64,000 nucleotides of DNA from Zavarzinia aquatilis (GTDB lineage: Bacteria > Pseudomonadota > Alphaproteobacteria > Zavarziniales > Zavarziniaceae), in the NCBI RefSeq assembly GCF_003173035.1, contig NZ_QGLE01000009.1, positions 62,001 to 126,000 on the forward strand, read 5' to 3'. Positions 63,361 through 64,000 of this stretch are shown here, one piece after another. Under the pieces are notes generated by a model. The model made no database searches, had not been told where the DNA came from, and was given only the letters and a program-made list of their open reading frames with translations. The translations under genes and the position numbers were made by a program. Position 1 is the stretch's first letter; each line of letters opens with the position of its first letter.

Positions 63361-64000
63361 TGCGCCGCCTCCGCCAGATCGTCGAGACCGATCAGATGGG
63401 CCACGCGCTCGCGGTGATGAGCACCGTCGCCCAGCACGGCTTCGAGGGCGCGGGCATTCTTGAAATAGAGGTGGACGTCGTATTCCCAGGTGAAGCCGAC
63501 ACCGCCGTGAAGCTGGATCGCCGTCGCCGCGCAGTCGAAATAGGCCCGGCCGGCCCAGGATTTGGCACCCGAGGCGGCGAGGGCGAGGGCGGTGCCGTCG
63601 CCATTGTGGCCGCAATCATCGGCGACGCAGGCCGCCCAATAGGCGGCGGAGCGCGAAGTTTCGACCGCCAGCGCCATGTCGGCGCATTGATGCTTCACCG
63701 CCTGGAAACTGGCGACCGGCCGGCCGAACTGGACCCGGCCCTTGGTGTAATCGACCGTCATTTCGAGGCATTTTTCCGCCGCGCCGACCGCATGGGCGGC
63801 CAGCGCGACCGCGGCCCGGTCGAGGGCGAGGGCCAGCGCGCGTCCGGCATCGGCGGCGATCAGGGCCGCGGCCGGTAGCGCCACACCCTCGAAACGCAGC
63901 TCCGCCGGGCGGCGGGTCTGATCCATGGTGGCGAGGCCGGTACGGGTGAGGCCCGCGACCTCACCCTCGATGGCGAAAAGCGCGGTGCGGCCATCCAGCG
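63357..64000 (-). CDS. Acyl-CoA dehydrogenase, partner subunit (C-terminal part)
   Basis: Only the last 214 codons are present; the gene begins beyond the right edge. The frame runs to position 64000 without a stop, and the Met codon at 63926 is internal (FAIEGEVAGLTRTGLATMDQ precedes and includes it). The C-terminal dehydrogenase domain is clear: AVGAAEKCLEMTVDYTKGRV, QFGRPVASFQAVKHQCADMA, AIQLHGGVGFTWEYDVHLYF. The ATGA overlap with the next dehydrogenase supports a two-subunit enzyme. Confidence 0.92.
   Translation of the reverse strand, partial: LDGRTALFAIEGEVAGLTRTGLATMDQTRRPAELRFEGVALPAAALIAADAGRALALALDRAAVALAAHAVGAAEKCLEMTVDYTKGRVQFGRPVASFQAVKHQCADMALAVETSRSAAYWAACVADDCGHNGDGTALALAASGAKSWAGRAYFDCAATAIQLHGGVGFTWEYDVHLYFKNARALEAVLGDGAHHRERVAHLIGLDDLAEAAQ

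Overview
The window is a 64 kb chromosomal segment of high G+C (roughly two thirds GC, judged by eye) from a Gram-negative bacterium. An alphaproteobacterium is most likely. The reasons are the order kdsB-pheA with a divergent membrane-anchored cytochrome c, the rsmB-rpe-heparinase run, a YejA-type peptide transporter, a PRC-barrel/CsbD stress pair, and a REP-like repeat of a type common in that class. The genus cannot be fixed from the sequence alone. No rRNA, tRNA, CRISPR array, transposase, phage gene or plasmid-type gene was recognised.

Layout. (1) 1-6586, minus strand: cytochrome c, then two tandem YejA-type binding proteins, then YejB, YejE and the N-terminus of YejF, cut by the window edge. 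(2) 6795-14989, plus strand: kdsB, pheA, htpX, rsmB, rpe, a heparinase II/III-family protein, a small degenerate GGDEF-like protein and asd. (3) 15042-20829: a LysR/SDR divergent pair with a clear inverted repeat between them, an HSL-type hydrolase, a TetR regulator, a DUF2236 (latex-clearing-type) haem protein, then CsbD and PRC-barrel stress proteins. (4) 21320-28308: the ffh-rpsP-rimM-trmD-rplS translation operon and leuC-leuD-leuB. (5) 28594-35572: a branched-chain amino-acid ABC transporter (livH-livM-livG-livF), a small membrane protein and two binding proteins. A repeat has inserted exactly between livG and livF. (6) 35577-43383: a lipoprotein, pyrD and the TamA-TamB envelope assembly pair. 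(7) 43399-48091: two paralogous RTX-type repeat proteins flanking a small secreted protein. (8) 48308-57741: a ten-kilobase cluster of alpha-E, circularly permuted ATP-grasp, transglutaminase-like and DUF2126 (putative amidoligase) proteins. (9) 57901-64000: an APC/KimA-like transporter, a LysR regulator and an operon of two acyl-CoA dehydrogenases (one partial), an IpdF-like SDR and an SCP2 protein, which suggests steroid or related acyl-CoA catabolism.

The best candidate for an undescribed system is region 8. It holds two versions of the ATP-grasp/alpha-E pair. One is split into two overlapping genes and keeps a recognisable ATP-binding loop. The other is fused into one protein and seems to have lost it. 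Two transglutaminase-fold proteins with intact Cys-His-Asp triads accompany them, one fused to DUF2126. The family neighbourhood is known from comparative genomics and predicted to make or process amide/peptide bonds, but no substrate is established. Other notable points are the coupling-preserving repeat between livG and livF, the operator-like inverted repeat at 15972-16022, the Lcp-type haem-pocket residues in a protein without a signal peptide, and the FadE30/IpdF-like pair at the right edge.
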